From: Campylobacter concisus
Lineage (GTDB): Bacteria > Campylobacterota > Campylobacteria > Campylobacterales > Campylobacteraceae
DNA length: 64,000 nt
Reading direction: 5' to 3'
Assembly (NCBI RefSeq): GCF_001891085.1
Contig: NZ_JXUP01000008.1
Span: 62,001 to 126,000, forward strand
Part shown: piece after piece, positions 1 through 10,804 of the stretch
Position numbering within the stretch: position 1 is the stretch's first letter
Layout: each line of letters begins with the position of its first letter
Made by a program: the position numbers and the translations under genes
The notes under the pieces: generated by a model
What the model was told of the DNA's origin: nothing
The model's database searches: none
The model's input: only the letters and a program-made list of their open reading frames with translations

Positions 1-1186
1 GCCAAATTTCATCGCTTCGTCCTTAAAAGAGCTCTCATTTCCATTTGGTAACGACAAGATCAAATTTCTTTGGCAGGCAAATGGCCGAAACGAGAGGCTC
101 ATCTACACAAAAAATGAAGATGAAGGCTTTTTCCTAGTCGTAAAACCAGGCAAAAATGGCGTCGTCGTAAAGGGTGAAAAGCTTACAAAGCCTGCTAAAG
201 TTGGACTTTTACAAGAGTCACTTGAGCTTTTTAAGGAGCAAAGTTGCAATGGCATCATCAGCCAAGCATTTGCTGTGAAAAAGACAAATTTGACCAAAAA
301 AGTGAGTGAAATTTTAAGCCTTGAAGAGTTTGTGTCAGCTTTTTGCGAGCTAAAAGATAAATTTAAAGAGATTTTTATCGAGATCGGCTTTGGCTCTGGC
401 AGGCACTTGCTCTATCAGGCTAAAAACAACCCAAATGCCCTAGTTATCGGCATAGAGGTCTATAAGCCAAGCATCGAGCAAGTAGCAAAGCTAGCCAGGG
501 CAAATGCCCTAGAAAACGTGCGTCTAATAAATACCGACGCAAGACTTTTACTCTCGCTAGTTGGATCAAATTTAGTTGATAGAGTGTTTTTGCACTTTCC
601 AGTGCCGTGGGACAAGGCTGAGCATAGACGCGTGGTCTCATCGGCGTTTGCGCTTGAGTGCGAGAGGATACTAAAAGTTGGTGGTAAATTTGAGCTACGG
701 ACTGATAGCAAGGAGTATTGCGACTTTAGTTTGAGTAAATTTTTAGAGCCCGCAAACTCAAAGATAGAGGCTTTTAAAAATAGAAATTTAGAAGTAACTA
801 GCAAGTATGAAGACCGCTGGAGACGCCAAGATAAGGACATTTACGACGTTATTTATACTTGTGAGGTTGAAAGTGGCGAGAGCGTTTTGACTGGGGATTT
901 TAGCTTTAAAGAAAAGACAAGCGTAAAAAATATCATTAAAAATTTCAAAAATTTCATCATAAAAAAAGAGGATCATTTTTTACATTTTGAAGAAATTTAC
1001 ACCATAAATGAGGGTGAAATTTTGTTAAAAGTCGCCTTTGGAGCGTTTAACAAACCAGAGCAATGTTTCATCAAAATAAGCGATGAGAAAAGCGAATATT
1101 TTATAAAAAAACCGATCTTAATACGTGAAAATTTAGCAGCACACGAGCTTTTGAAGGAGTATTTGGCTGATGCAAGAGATAATTAG
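1..1186 (+). CDS. trmB: tRNA (guanine-N7-)-methyltransferase, start just outside window
   Basis: Makes m7G46 in tRNA with S-adenosylmethionine. The frame is open from base 2 and reads PNFIASSLKEL; base 1 is a G, so an ATG ending at base 1 would give the MPNF start typical of Campylobacter TrmB, for a protein of about 395 residues. The SAM-binding segment EIGFGSGRHLLYQAK lies near residues 126-142 and the TrmB hallmark HFPVPWDKAEHRR near 197. The protein is longer than the E. coli enzyme, with extra N- and C-terminal domains as in other Campylobacter. An in-frame ATG at 275 exists, but starting there would drop a conserved N-terminal domain. The 3' end overlaps ftsE by 17 bases. Confidence 0.93.
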   Translation, partial: PNFIASSLKELSFPFGNDKIKFLWQANGRNERLIYTKNEDEGFFLVVKPGKNGVVVKGEKLTKPAKVGLLQESLELFKEQSCNGIISQAFAVKKTNLTKKVSEILSLEEFVSAFCELKDKFKEIFIEIGFGSGRHLLYQAKNNPNALVIGIEVYKPSIEQVAKLARANALENVRLINTDARLLLSLVGSNLVDRVFLHFPVPWDKAEHRRVVSSAFALECERILKVGGKFELRTDSKEYCDFSLSKFLEPANSKIEAFKNRNLEVTSKYEDRWRRQDKDIYDVIYTCEVESGESVLTGDFSFKEKTSVKNIIKNFKNFIIKKEDHFLHFEEIYTINEGEILLKVAFGAFNKPEQCFIKISDEKSEYFIKKPILIRENLAAHELLKEYLADARDN

Positions 1187-1841
1187 CGCAAGAAATTTAA
1201 GCCTAGCTTATGAGCGCAACGAGGTTGTGATCAATAGCGTAAATTTAGACATCTACGCAAATGACTTTGTCTTTATCACAGGCAAGAGTGGAAGCGGAAA
1301 AAGCACGCTTTTAAAGTCATTTTACGGAGAAATTTCGCCTCTAGCTGGCGAGCTAAATGTCTGCATGACGCAAATGGACGATATCGATGACAAAAGACTT
1401 TGCGAACTTAGGCAGCGAGTTGGCATTATATTTCAAAACTATCGCTTGATAAATGAATGGAATGTCGAAAAAAACGTCATGCTGCCACTCATCATCAAAG
1501 GCGTCAATCAAAATGTGAGCAAAAAGCAGGTGGCTAAACTTTTAAAACATGTAAATATGCTTCACAAAGCCGATAAATACCCTCGTGAGCTAAGCGGTGG
1601 TGAGCAGCAAAGAGTTGCCATGGCAAGAGCACTCGCACACAATCCAAATTTGCTCTTATGCGACGAGCCAACGGGAAATTTAGACGAATACTCAAGCGAC
1701 GTCATCTGGTCACTTCTAAAATCAGCTAGGGAATTTTTAGGCACGAGTGTGGTTGTGGTGACGCATCATATCCCATCAACGCTTCGTATCCCATACCGCC
1801 ACTTCGTCATAGAAAATGGAGGCGTGCATGAGATCGCTTAA
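1170..1841 (+). CDS. ftsE: Cell division ATP-binding protein FtsE
   Basis: Cytoplasmic ATPase of the FtsEX complex, which drives periplasmic peptidoglycan hydrolase activation at the septum. The 223-residue ABC ATPase has Walker A GKSGSGKST at 38-46, signature LSGGEQQR at 141-148 and Walker B LLLCDEPTGNLD at 161-172. Its length and position directly before an FtsX-like permease and an EnvC-like coiled-coil protein identify it better than sequence alone, since it also resembles LolD/MacB-type ATPases. An AAGGAG about ten bases before the ATG supports the start. It overlaps trmB, so the two are probably translationally coupled. Confidence 0.9.
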   Translation: MQEIISARNLSLAYERNEVVINSVNLDIYANDFVFITGKSGSGKSTLLKSFYGEISPLAGELNVCMTQMDDIDDKRLCELRQRVGIIFQNYRLINEWNVEKNVMLPLIIKGVNQNVSKKQVAKLLKHVNMLHKADKYPRELSGGEQQRVAMARALAHNPNLLLCDEPTGNLDEYSSDVIWSLLKSAREFLGTSVVVVTHHIPSTLRIPYRHFVIENGGVHEIA

Positions 1842-2643
1842 GAATCATCTTGGATTCATCCTGCCGCTGATCGCTCTTTTGTTTTCCGTGCAGTTTAGCC
1901 TAACTGCTGATAAGGTTGTGAGAGATTATGAAAGACTCATGGGAAATGACTACAACATCGTCATAGTTTCAAGTAAAGAGTTTAGTGATGCTATTTTAAA
2001 GCCGGTGGTTAGCAATCTAGCTAGTCTTGAGCCACTAAGTCCGCAAAAAATAATCGACCGCCTCTCAAATGACATCTCGGCTAAAAATTTGTCCATACTA
2101 CAAAATGCGCTACCTAAATTTTACTCACTAAAACTTAGCGAATTTCCGACACCGCAGTACATGGATGAGCTAAAGCAAAAACTTTTAAAATTTGATGGAA
2201 TCACAAAGGTTGAGACATTTTCAAAGACTCATGACAAAGTTTTTAAAATGCTAAATTTAGCAAAAAGCATATCGTATGCTTTTATGGCGATACTTTGTGT
2301 GGTTGGGCTTATGCTTATGCTAAAGCAGGCTAAAATTTGGCTGTTTGAGCATAGGGAGCGCATTGAGATTATGACGCTTTTTGGAGCACCTTTTTGGCTA
2401 AAATCAGCCATGCTCTATAAATCAGCCATGGTCGATAGCCTAGTTGCTACTACTGCAGTCGGTGCATTTTTCTTTTTCTTGCCTAGTATTGAAATTTTTA
2501 GAGAAAATGCCGCAAGTATTGATGTAGTTTTGCCTAGCCTTGATCCTTCAAGGGATATTTTTATTTTATTTGGCGTAGCTATGTTTTTAAGCATTTTTGC
2601 TGTTAGTTTGGTGATGAGCAAGGCTAGAAAAAGCACGATATGA
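1828..2643 (+). CDS. ftsX: Cell division membrane protein FtsX
   Basis: Inner-membrane partner of FtsE, thought to pass ATP-driven conformational change to EnvC. I chose the ATG at 1828 (MRSLKNHLGF) over the upstream one at 1816, because a GGAGG at 1818-1822 sits at ideal spacing for 1828 and would lie inside the coding sequence of the longer form. The 271-residue protein has one N-terminal membrane segment, a periplasmic domain of about 120 residues, then three C-terminal hydrophobic segments (near residues 155-175, 195-225 and 240-265), the FtsX topology. It overlaps the end of ftsE and touches the envC-like gene downstream. Confidence 0.85.
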   Translation: MRSLKNHLGFILPLIALLFSVQFSLTADKVVRDYERLMGNDYNIVIVSSKEFSDAILKPVVSNLASLEPLSPQKIIDRLSNDISAKNLSILQNALPKFYSLKLSEFPTPQYMDELKQKLLKFDGITKVETFSKTHDKVFKMLNLAKSISYAFMAILCVVGLMLMLKQAKIWLFEHRERIEIMTLFGAPFWLKSAMLYKSAMVDSLVATTAVGAFFFFLPSIEIFRENAASIDVVLPSLDPSRDIFILFGVAMFLSIFAVSLVMSKARKSTI

Positions 2644-3857
2644 GAAAAGGAATTTTTACATTTTTGCTAGCTTTTAGCTTAGCCTTTGCGTCAAACACCA
2701 AAGAGAAGATCAAAGACTCCAAAAACTCGCTAAGATCGAGTCAGGCGATGAGTGAGCAGCTTAGTAAAAAGCTAGATGATTTGGCTGGTGATATCGTAAA
2801 TGGCGAGAAAAAACTTCGTGGCATAAGTGGCGATATCACAAATTTAAAGGGTCAAATTTCAGTCCTTGAAACAAATGCTTCAAAGGCACTTATTGAACTT
2901 GATGATCTAACGAAACAAAACAAAGAGCTAGAACGCACACAAAAAGAGCTGGAGCAAAATATGATAAGGATCATCGCAGAAGATCTTTCGTTTGATCTTT
3001 TGATGTCTGCAACTGAGGGCAAGCAAAGCGAGGAGAGCATCATTTCGTCTCAAATTTTAACCAAGCTAAATACCATCACAAAAGAGGATTTTAAAAGACT
3101 TAGCCAGAACTATGAAGATACGATCGAGAAGATAAAAAATAAATCAAACAAAATAAGCGAGATAAACTCAAGCATCAAAAACTATAGACGCAAGCAAAGT
3201 GACTTGCAAAATTTAGAAAGTACGCAAAAAAATACTATAAACGGACTAAAGCGTGATAAAGAAATTTACAGCAAAAAGCTAGCCAAGCTTCAAGCCCAAC
3301 AAGATGAGCTAAGAAAGACGCTAGAGCAGCTTGCTATCATGCAAAAACAAGAAGATGAAGCCGCACGTGCTGCTAGAGAAAAACAAGAAAAAGTAGCCAG
3401 TAAGAGTGGTAAAAAAGGCGAAAAAAGCCAGCCAATGAGTGGAGGCTATCAGACAAGCTCAGTCAAAAAATATTCAGGTGCAAAGACAATCGCTCCTCTT
3501 GATAGCTACACTGTAAAGCAAAAATTTGGTAACTATGTAGATCCAATATATAACATCAAAATTTTTAACGAGTCAGTCACACTTCGCTCAACCACGCCAG
3601 ATGCCAAGGTCAAAAGCGTGCTAAATGGCAAAGTGGTCTTTGCAAAAGTAACTCCGATGCTTGAAAATGTAGTCATTATAGAAAACGAAAATGGCATCCA
3701 CACGATCTACGCTCACCTAAGTCAGATCGCACCGACGGTTAAGGTAGGCTCAGTCGTGCAAAAAGGCTACGTTATAGGCCGAGTTAGAAACGATCTAACC
3801 TTTGAAGTGACGCAAAGAAACTACCACATCGATCCACTTGAGATGATCTCAAAATAG
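2640..3857 (+). CDS. envC: EnvC-like murein hydrolase activator (M23/LytM fold, degenerate)
   Basis: Exported protein of 405 residues: a signal peptide (LLAFSLAFAS, cleavage near 18), a long coiled coil rich in K, E, Q and L from about 25 to 260, then a C-terminal M23/LytM domain. The zinc-site residues of active LytM enzymes look lost: the region around YNIKIFNES lacks the H-xxx-D pair, and the usual HxH near the end reads LTF. A YAHL segment remains. Loss of metal ligands is known for EnvC, which activates amidases rather than cutting peptidoglycan itself. The ATGA overlap with ftsX supports an FtsEX-EnvC unit. The probable target amidase is encoded at 9362-10804. Confidence 0.85.
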   Translation: MRKGIFTFLLAFSLAFASNTKEKIKDSKNSLRSSQAMSEQLSKKLDDLAGDIVNGEKKLRGISGDITNLKGQISVLETNASKALIELDDLTKQNKELERTQKELEQNMIRIIAEDLSFDLLMSATEGKQSEESIISSQILTKLNTITKEDFKRLSQNYEDTIEKIKNKSNKISEINSSIKNYRRKQSDLQNLESTQKNTINGLKRDKEIYSKKLAKLQAQQDELRKTLEQLAIMQKQEDEAARAAREKQEKVASKSGKKGEKSQPMSGGYQTSSVKKYSGAKTIAPLDSYTVKQKFGNYVDPIYNIKIFNESVTLRSTTPDAKVKSVLNGKVVFAKVTPMLENVVIIENENGIHTIYAHLSQIAPTVKVGSVVQKGYVIGRVRNDLTFEVTQRNYHIDPLEMISK

Positions 3858-3900
3858 CCGCTTTGCAAGTACTATTAACTAAATTTAAAGCCTTTTTGGC

Positions 3901-3906
3901 TAGAAT
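3901..3906 (+). promoter_or_regulatory. Probable -10 element for pyrH
   Basis: TAGAAT preceded by TTTTTGGC, the AT-rich and GC-extended layout seen before many Campylobacter -10 boxes. It lies 25 bases upstream of the pyrH ATG, in the gap after envC, and would start a transcript covering pyrH-rpoZ-spoT-tyrS. Confidence 0.5.
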
Positions 3907-3912
3907 GCGTGA

Positions 3913-4647
<735 letters not shown>

Positions 4648-4665
4648 ATTTTAAAAAGGATAAAT

Positions 4666-4881
4666 ATGAGAACAGAACAAATAACAGCAAGAGCGTTAAA
4701 ACAAGTTGGTGATGATAGATATAAACTTTCACTTATCGTAGCAAAGCGTGCAGAAGCATTAGCAAATGGAGCAGTAGTGCTTGTAGAAGCCGATACTTCA
4801 AAGATGAAATTTGCTGACATTGCACTACTTGAAGTAGCTGAGGGCAAAATAGGCTTAGAGGCAATAGTTGAAGGAAAATAG
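4666..4881 (+). CDS. rpoZ: RNA polymerase omega subunit
   Basis: Small polymerase subunit that helps assemble beta' and, in proteobacteria, forms part of a ppGpp-binding site. The 71-residue product begins MRTEQITARAL and contains YKLSLIVAKRAEALANGA, the omega core. AAAGGAT precedes the ATG. The gene overlaps the TTG start of spoT by 14 bases, tying the ppGpp enzyme to a ppGpp-binding polymerase subunit. Confidence 0.93.
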   Translation: MRTEQITARALKQVGDDRYKLSLIVAKRAEALANGAVVLVEADTSKMKFADIALLEVAEGKIGLEAIVEGK

Positions 4882-7057
4882 TCTTTTTTTAGAGCAGCTA
4901 ATAGAACAAATTTTACCTTGTAAAAATGTTTCAGAAGCTATAACGCTGCTCTTTTCCCTTTGCGAACGAAGCGAGAAATTAGACAAAGCTATAGATAGCT
5001 GCGTCACATCTCATGCTGGTCAATACCGCAAAAGTGGCGAGCCATACGCAATCCATCCTATCTTGGTAGCATCAATAGTAGCAAATATGGGCGGAGACGA
5101 GAGTATGGTCATAGCTGCACTACTTCACGATGTGGTTGAAGATACTGAAGTTACACTTAGCGAAGTCCAGGCTAAATTTGGCGATGAAGTGGCAAAGCTG
5201 GTTGAAGGGCTTACGAAGATAGTTGCTATAAGAGAAAATAAGCTTGCAAGCTCAAGTAGTAACGAAAAACTAGCAAGCTCGGCACTAACCTTTAGAAAAA
5301 TGCTTTTAATCTCCATTGAAGATGTTAGAGTTCTTGTGGTTAAGCTTTGTGACAGACTTCATAATATGCTAACCCTTGATGCATTAAAAGTAGAAAAACA
5401 AAAACGCATCGCTGAAGAGACGCTTATGGTCTATGCTCCGATCGCTCATAGGCTTGGAATTTCATCGATTAAAAATATGCTTGAAGATCTAAGCTTTAAA
5501 TATGCGATGCCAGAAGAATACGCCAAGATCGATAGCTTTTTAAATAAAAATAAGCAGCAGCTTAGCCTTAAACTAAATGCTTTTTACGAGAAAGTAAATC
5601 AAATTTTGCTTGAAAACGGCTTTATTGAGGGTACTTTTGAGATACAAAAACGTATAAAGCATTACTATTCGATTTATTTAAAAATGCAAAGAAAAGGTAT
5701 TTCGATTGAAGAGGTACTTGATTTGCTAGCTATTAGAATTCTTGTGCAAAAGCCGCTTGATTGCTACCTTGCGCTTGGAAATTTGCATATAAATTTTAAT
5801 CCTCTTATTTCGAGATTTAAGGATTATATTGCACTTCCAAAGCAAAATGGTTATCAAACGATACATACAACTATTTTTGATAATAAGAGTATTTTTGAGG
5901 CACAAGTTCGTACTTACGATATGCACAAAACCGCCGAATACGGTGTCGCAGCTCACTGGAAATACAAAAACGGCGAGGGCAGTTTACTTAATCCAAAACT
6001 TGACTGGCTAAACGACATTGGTATGCAAAATAATGAAGCTGAAAGTAACGTCGAGGAGCTTTATGAGTATGCAAAAGATAGCCTATACATCGAGGATATC
6101 GCTGTTTATTCACCAAAGGGTGAGGTATTTACGCTTCCGCGCGGCGCTACAGCATTAGACTATGCTTATGAGATTCACACAGAGATAGGCCTTTATGCAA
6201 AAGAAGCTTATATAAATCGCGTCAGGATGCCACTTTTAACGGAGCTAAAAAACGGCGATATTGTAAGGATCGTAACTGGCGAAGAGGCAAAATTTCGCTG
6301 TTCATGGATAAATAGCGTTCGAACTGGTAAAGCAAGAGCTACGATAAGGACATACTGCAAGCAAAAGATAAAAGATATAAATTATAAAATCGCAGTTGAT
6401 ATTTTAAAGTCGGTTTTTGGCGTTTCGAAAGATAGAATTTTAGACTGGATAGAGCATGAAAATTTAGGCAAAAAAGTTTTTCGTGCTGCAACTGAAAGCG
6501 ATTTTTTGCAAGAGGTCGTAAATATGCTTAAAAAGTATATAAAAAAAGAGCGTCCGTTTATGATCTCTTTGGGCGACAAATATCAGGTTAAAAAGCAGAA
6601 ATTTGAAAATATCGTAATCTATTCAAATCATAAAATTTCAAATGTCGAGTTTGACTATTGTTGTAACCCAAAAAGAGGCGATAGTATAGTTGGCTTTAAA
6701 AATGGGCACAATGTGACAGTGCATCACAAACTTTGTGAGCGTGCCGGGAAACTTATGGATAAGGGCAATGAGATTATCTTTGTCAAATGGACTAGAAATG
6801 CCCCACATAGATATAAAATTTTATTAAATCTTGAGAACCGAAAAGGCGCGTTGGCTGAATTTTTAACATATCTTGCTAGACTAGATGTAAATTTGGCTAC
6901 AATCTCGCTAAATGAAGCAAATGACCTTAGCGGTGACACATTTGAGATAAGTGTTGAGATAGCTGAAAACATCGATGCAAACGAGCTAAGAGAGAAGATC
7001 AAAGATAGATATAAGATTATAGATTTCGTTTCGCAAAGCGATCCATACCACAACTAG
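4868..7057 (+). CDS. spoT: Bifunctional (p)ppGpp synthetase/hydrolase
   Basis: Makes and degrades the stringent-response alarmone ppGpp. The 729-residue protein has the full RelA/SpoT layout: an HD hydrolase domain with HD at residues 87-88 and EDT at 91-93, so hydrolysis should be active; a synthetase domain with [12 protein letters not shown] and [20 protein letters not shown]; a TGS domain ([22 protein letters not shown]); and a C-terminal ACT domain. Both active sites look intact, as expected for the single Rel/SpoT enzyme of Campylobacter. It starts with TTG inside rpoZ, with AGGCAATAG rather than a strong ribosome site upstream, suggesting coupling to rpoZ translation. Confidence 0.95.
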   Translation: MKENSLFLEQLIEQILPCKNVSEAITLLFSLCERSEKLDKAIDSCVTSHAGQYRKSGEPYAIHPILVASIVANMGGDESMVIAALLHDVVEDTEVTLSEVQAKFGDEVAKLVEGLTKIVAIRENKLASSSSNEKLASSALTFRKMLLISIEDVRVLVVKLCDRLHNMLTLDALKVEKQKRIAEETLMVYAPIAHRLGISSIKNMLEDLSFKYAMPEEYAKIDSFLNKNKQQLSLKLNAFYEKVNQILLENGFIEGTFEIQKRIKHYYSIYLKMQRKGISIEEVLDLLAIRILVQKPLDCYLALGNLHINFNPLISRFKDYIALPKQNGYQTIHTTIFDNKSIFEAQVRTYDMHKTAEYGVAAHWKYKNGEGSLLNPKLDWLNDIGMQNNEAESNVEELYEYAKDSLYIEDIAVYSPKGEVFTLPRGATALDYAYEIHTEIGLYAKEAYINRVRMPLLTELKNGDIVRIVTGEEAKFRCSWINSVRTGKARATIRTYCKQKIKDINYKIAVDILKSVFGVSKDRILDWIEHENLGKKVFRAATESDFLQEVVNMLKKYIKKERPFMISLGDKYQVKKQKFENIVIYSNHKISNVEFDYCCNPKRGDSIVGFKNGHNVTVHHKLCERAGKLMDKGNEIIFVKWTRNAPHRYKILLNLENRKGALAEFLTYLARLDVNLATISLNEANDLSGDTFEISVEIAENIDANELREKIKDRYKIIDFVSQSDPYHN

Positions 7058-7067
7058 GAGAAAGATA

Positions 7068-8273
7068 ATGCAAGATATAGCTGAAATTTTACAAGAGATA
7101 AAACGCGGTGTTGCCGAAATTATTGACTTTGAAAGAGTTGAAAGCTTAATAAAAAATTATTATGAAAAAGGTGAAAATTTCTATGTAAAGGCTGGCTTTG
7201 ATCCAACTGCTCCAGACCTTCACTTAGGTCACACAGTCGTTTTAAGCAAGATGGCACTACTTCAAAAGCATGGTGCGATCGTGCAGTTTTTGATAGGTGA
7301 CTTCACTGCTCAAATAGGCGATCCAACTGGCAAATCAGCCACCAGAAAAAAGCTAGATCAAGAGACGGTTTTAAAAAACGCTAAAACCTACGAAGAGCAA
7401 GTTTTTAAAATTTTAGATCCAAAAAAGACCTTGATAATGTTTAACTCAAAATGGTCAAATGAGCTAGGAGCTGCTGGAATGATAGAGTTAACTAGCACAT
7501 TTTCAGTCGCTAGAATGCTAGAGCGCGATGATTTTGAAAAAAGGATAAAATCTGGCAGTCCAATTTCAATTTGTGAATTTATGTATCCACTTCTCCAAGG
7601 TTATGATAGCGTTGCGATGAAGTGCGATATCGAGATGGGCGGTACGGATCAGAAATTTAACCTTCTAATGGGTAGAACCTTGCAGAGAACATATAACGTC
7701 GGCAAAGAGCAAGCTGTAATCATGATGCCACTTCTTGAGGGGCTTGATGGTGTAAATAAGATGAGCAAGAGCCTTGGAAACTACATCGGCGTAACCGAAA
7801 ACGCAAATGATATGTTTGCAAAAACGCTTAGTATAAGCGATGAGCTAATGTGGCGTTGGTACGAGCTTTTAAGTACAAAAAGCCTTGGCGAGATAGAAAA
7901 TTTAATGAACGACGTAAAAAACGGCAAGTATCATCCAAAAAAAGCAAAAGAGAACCTTGCGTACGAGATAACAGCAAGGTATCACGGCGAGGAGGCTGCA
8001 AAAGCTGCGATGGCTGAGTTTAACAGCGTGCACTCTCAAAATCAGCTCCCAACCGATATAAAAGAATTTAGCTTAAAAGCACCAGTTTGGATCGTGGAAG
8101 CTTTATCGCAGTGTGAGTTAAGTGAGTCAAATTCTCAAGCAAGACGCGACATAAAGGCAAATGCGGTTAGCATTAATCAAGAAAAGATCGGTGATGAGCA
8201 GTTAAAATTAGAGGCAGGTGAATATATCTTGCAAGTCGGAAAGCGTAAATTTGCAAAAGTAAAGGTTGAATAG
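7068..8273 (+). CDS. tyrS: Tyrosyl-tRNA synthetase
   Basis: Charges tRNA-Tyr. This class I synthetase of 401 residues has a HIGH-type motif HLGH at 52-55, the KMSKS loop near 231-235 (NKMSKSLGN) and a C-terminal S4-like RNA-binding domain ending [10 protein letters not shown]. An AGGAGAAAG precedes the ATG. It lies ten bases after spoT and is followed directly (TAGATG) by the nitronate monooxygenase gene. Confidence 0.97.
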   Translation: MQDIAEILQEIKRGVAEIIDFERVESLIKNYYEKGENFYVKAGFDPTAPDLHLGHTVVLSKMALLQKHGAIVQFLIGDFTAQIGDPTGKSATRKKLDQETVLKNAKTYEEQVFKILDPKKTLIMFNSKWSNELGAAGMIELTSTFSVARMLERDDFEKRIKSGSPISICEFMYPLLQGYDSVAMKCDIEMGGTDQKFNLLMGRTLQRTYNVGKEQAVIMMPLLEGLDGVNKMSKSLGNYIGVTENANDMFAKTLSISDELMWRWYELLSTKSLGEIENLMNDVKNGKYHPKKAKENLAYEITARYHGEEAAKAAMAEFNSVHSQNQLPTDIKEFSLKAPVWIVEALSQCELSESNSQARRDIKANAVSINQEKIGDEQLKLEAGEYILQVGKRKFAKVKVE

Positions 8274-9365
8274 ATGGAGTTAAAGCCATTAAAAATAGGA
8301 AAATATGAGATAAAGTATCCGATATTTCAAGGCGGTATGGGACTTGGTATCAGCTGGGACAAACTAGCTGGCAACGTCAGCCTTGAAGGCGGTCTTGGAA
8401 TAATCAGCTCAGTTGGCACAGGATATTATGAAAATCGTAAATTTATAAACAAAGAGCTAAATGCAAAGCCATTTGGAAGTGAAAATTTCTACTCAACAAG
8501 AGGTCTTAGAGCAATTATTGAGAATGCACGAAAAATTTGTGGAGATTTGCCACTTGGCGTAAATATAATGTATGCTGCAAACGACTATGCAAGAGTTGTA
8601 AAAGATGCTTGTGAAGCCGGTATAAATATCATCGTGTCAGGTGCTGGACTACCTACAAATTTGCCAGAATTTACACAAAATTTTAAAGAAGTCGCGCTAG
8701 TTCCTATTATCTCAAGTGCAAAAGCACTAAAGATCATCTGCAAACGTTGGCTACAAAGATATGATCGCTTGCCAGATGCAGTTGTGCTTGAAGGACCACT
8801 AAGCGGCGGACACCAGGGCTTTACATACGAGCAGTGCCTTGATCCTGAGTTTTCACTATTTAATCTAATCCCACAAGTAAAGGCCGAGATAAAAGAGTGG
8901 GGCGACTTTCCGCTCATCGCAGCTGGTGGAATTTGGGATAAAAATGATATAGAAAAGGCAATATCGCTAGGAGCAGACGGCGTTCAAATGGGTACACGCT
9001 TCATCGGAACTCATGAGTGCGACGCGGATATTGGCTTTAAAGAGGTGATACTAGCAGCCGAGGAAAAGGACATAGAGCTTATAAAAAGTCCAGTTGGCTA
9101 TCCGGCTCGTGGGATTAGAACAAATTTGATAAATTTGGTAGAAAAAAGGATGGGACCAAAGATCCAGTGTATAAGCAACTGCGTGAGCCCTTGTCAAAGG
9201 GGCAAAGGGGCTAAAGAGGTTGGATATTGCATCGCTGATAGGCTGTTTGACTCATTTAGTGGCAAAAAAGAGACAGGGTTATTTTTCACTGGAGCAAACG
9301 GGTATAAACTAAAAGAGCTAATAAGTGTAAAAGAGTTAATGCACAAGCTGGTACATGGTGAATGA
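8274..9365 (+). CDS. Nitronate monooxygenase / FabK-like flavoprotein
   Basis: FMN-dependent TIM-barrel enzyme of 363 residues in the nitronate monooxygenase (formerly 2-nitropropane dioxygenase) family. Seen in the sequence are YPIFQGGMGLGIS at the N-terminus, the LSGGHQGF segment near residues 177-184 carrying the family catalytic histidine, and FPLIAAGGIWD and GADGVQMGTRFIGT for phosphate and flavin binding. The C-terminal part has several cysteines (CISNCVSPCQRG and GYCIADRL), seen in the longer epsilonproteobacterial members. FabK enoyl-ACP reductases share the fold, so the true substrate is open. It overlaps the amidase gene by four bases (ATGA). Confidence 0.85.
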   Translation: MELKPLKIGKYEIKYPIFQGGMGLGISWDKLAGNVSLEGGLGIISSVGTGYYENRKFINKELNAKPFGSENFYSTRGLRAIIENARKICGDLPLGVNIMYAANDYARVVKDACEAGINIIVSGAGLPTNLPEFTQNFKEVALVPIISSAKALKIICKRWLQRYDRLPDAVVLEGPLSGGHQGFTYEQCLDPEFSLFNLIPQVKAEIKEWGDFPLIAAGGIWDKNDIEKAISLGADGVQMGTRFIGTHECDADIGFKEVILAAEEKDIELIKSPVGYPARGIRTNLINLVEKRMGPKIQCISNCVSPCQRGKGAKEVGYCIADRLFDSFSGKKETGLFFTGANGYKLKELISVKELMHKLVHGE

Positions 9366-10804
9366 AACGAGCGATAATCCTCTTTTTTATTGTTTGTAAT
9401 TTTCTTTTTGCTGCGACAAATTCAGAGATATTTGCAAAATTTGATAAAAATTTTGCCAGCTCAAGCAGAAGTGCAAAGATTAAATTTCACAACGATATAA
9501 AAGACATCTATGTCGACGCGATTATAAAAAACGATAAAAATATAAAAAAACAAGCACTCACAAGACTCATAACCAGCTCGAAATCGCTTGGTTTTGATTC
9601 AAGTGGGTATATAAAAGATCTAAATGCACTAAATGGCGTAAAGAGCGCTAGCACGCCTAGCATCGCTACTTTGACGCTGCTTAGTGCAACCAAGGTAAAT
9701 GACACTTTAGTGCTTAAGTTTAATACAAAAATCGATACCGCAAAACTAAAAACATCCTTTTTGAAGCAGCAAAATACATATAAAAACATTATGGATATTG
9801 ATGGTAGATTAAATGGCAATTCGCTAACTTATAAAAATTTCATATCTGATTACATTCACATCTCGCAGTATGATAAAAATACTGTTAGAGTTATTTTTTC
9901 TGATAAGGCCCAAAAGACTATAAAAGCAAATGCAACAGGTGATCTGCTTGTAATCAGCGCTCAAAATTTTATCTCAAACGAAAATGTAAAAGCACCACTT
10001 CATAAAACTAAAAACAAAAATGAAGAAGTGCCACACAAAGAGCCTGAGCCAAATTTAAAGCCTCAGCCTGCACAAAGTGAGCCAGTGGCAGCACCTTTGC
10101 CACCAGTTGCGACTGGTAAATTTTCACGCAACAAAACGATCGTCATCGATCCGGGTCATGGCGGCACTGATCCAGGTGCAGTAAATGGCAAGCTTCAGGA
10201 AAAAACAGCAGTTTTAGGTGTAGCCAAAAAGCTTGGCGATATACTAAAAGCGCGTGGCTATAAGGTCTATTTTACTAGATCAACCGATGTCTTTATAAAT
10301 TTAAGAACAAGAACAAAATTTGCAAATGATAAGATGGCCGATCTATTTGTTTCCATTCACGCAAATGCTGCTCCAAATGCCACAAAGGCAAAGAGCATGC
10401 ACGGCATTGAGACATTTTTCTTATCGCCTGCAAGAAGTGAACGTAGTAAAAACGCGGCTGCGCTTGAGAACAAATCAGATATCGAAGAGATGAACTACTT
10501 TTCGCAGCAGACATTTCTAAACGTACTAAACCGCGAGAAGATTATCGCGTCAAATAAGTTTGGCATTGATATCCAAAAAGAAATTTTAGCAAGTGCTAGA
10601 AAGGTCTATGCTGCAAGTGATGGCAGTGTGAGAGAGGCGCCGTTTTGGGTACTTGTTGGTGCTCTTATGCCAGCAGTTCTTGTTGAGATCGGCTATATCA
10701 CGCATCCAGTCGAGGGTGAAAAGCTCTTTAATGATGCCTATCAAAACGCTCTTGCAAATGGTATTGCAAACGGCATTGACGGATATTTTGCAAAAAATAG
10801 ATGA
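9362..10804 (+). CDS. amiA: Periplasmic N-acetylmuramoyl-L-alanine amidase
   Basis: Zinc hydrolase that removes the stem peptide from N-acetylmuramic acid, splitting septal peptidoglycan. The 480-residue protein has a signal peptide (MKRAIILFFIVCNFLFAA), an N-terminal domain of about 190 residues that may be AMIN-like, a proline-rich linker near 225-255, and an Amidase_3 domain with PGHGG (near 264), the glutamate in LQEKTA, SIHANAAP, and VEIGYITHP near the end. A helical insert (SERSKNAAALENKSDIEEM onward) matches the place where AmiA/B/C enzymes carry an autoinhibitory helix relieved by EnvC. An EnvC-like protein is encoded at 2640-3857. It has ATGA overlaps on both sides. Confidence 0.88.
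   Translation: MKRAIILFFIVCNFLFAATNSEIFAKFDKNFASSSRSAKIKFHNDIKDIYVDAIIKNDKNIKKQALTRLITSSKSLGFDSSGYIKDLNALNGVKSASTPSIATLTLLSATKVNDTLVLKFNTKIDTAKLKTSFLKQQNTYKNIMDIDGRLNGNSLTYKNFISDYIHISQYDKNTVRVIFSDKAQKTIKANATGDLLVISAQNFISNENVKAPLHKTKNKNEEVPHKEPEPNLKPQPAQSEPVAAPLPPVATGKFSRNKTIVIDPGHGGTDPGAVNGKLQEKTAVLGVAKKLGDILKARGYKVYFTRSTDVFINLRTRTKFANDKMADLFVSIHANAAPNATKAKSMHGIETFFLSPARSERSKNAAALENKSDIEEMNYFSQQTFLNVLNREKIIASNKFGIDIQKEILASARKVYAASDGSVREAPFWVLVGALMPAVLVEIGYITHPVEGEKLFNDAYQNALANGIANGIDGYFAKNR

Noticed and set aside
275-277. ATG at 275 as the start of trmB
   Set aside because: The frame is open to the window edge with recognisable TrmB N-terminal sequence.
1816-1827. Upstream ATG of ftsX
   Set aside because: The GGAGG that suits the ATG at 1828 lies inside the proposed extension, and no site suits 1816.
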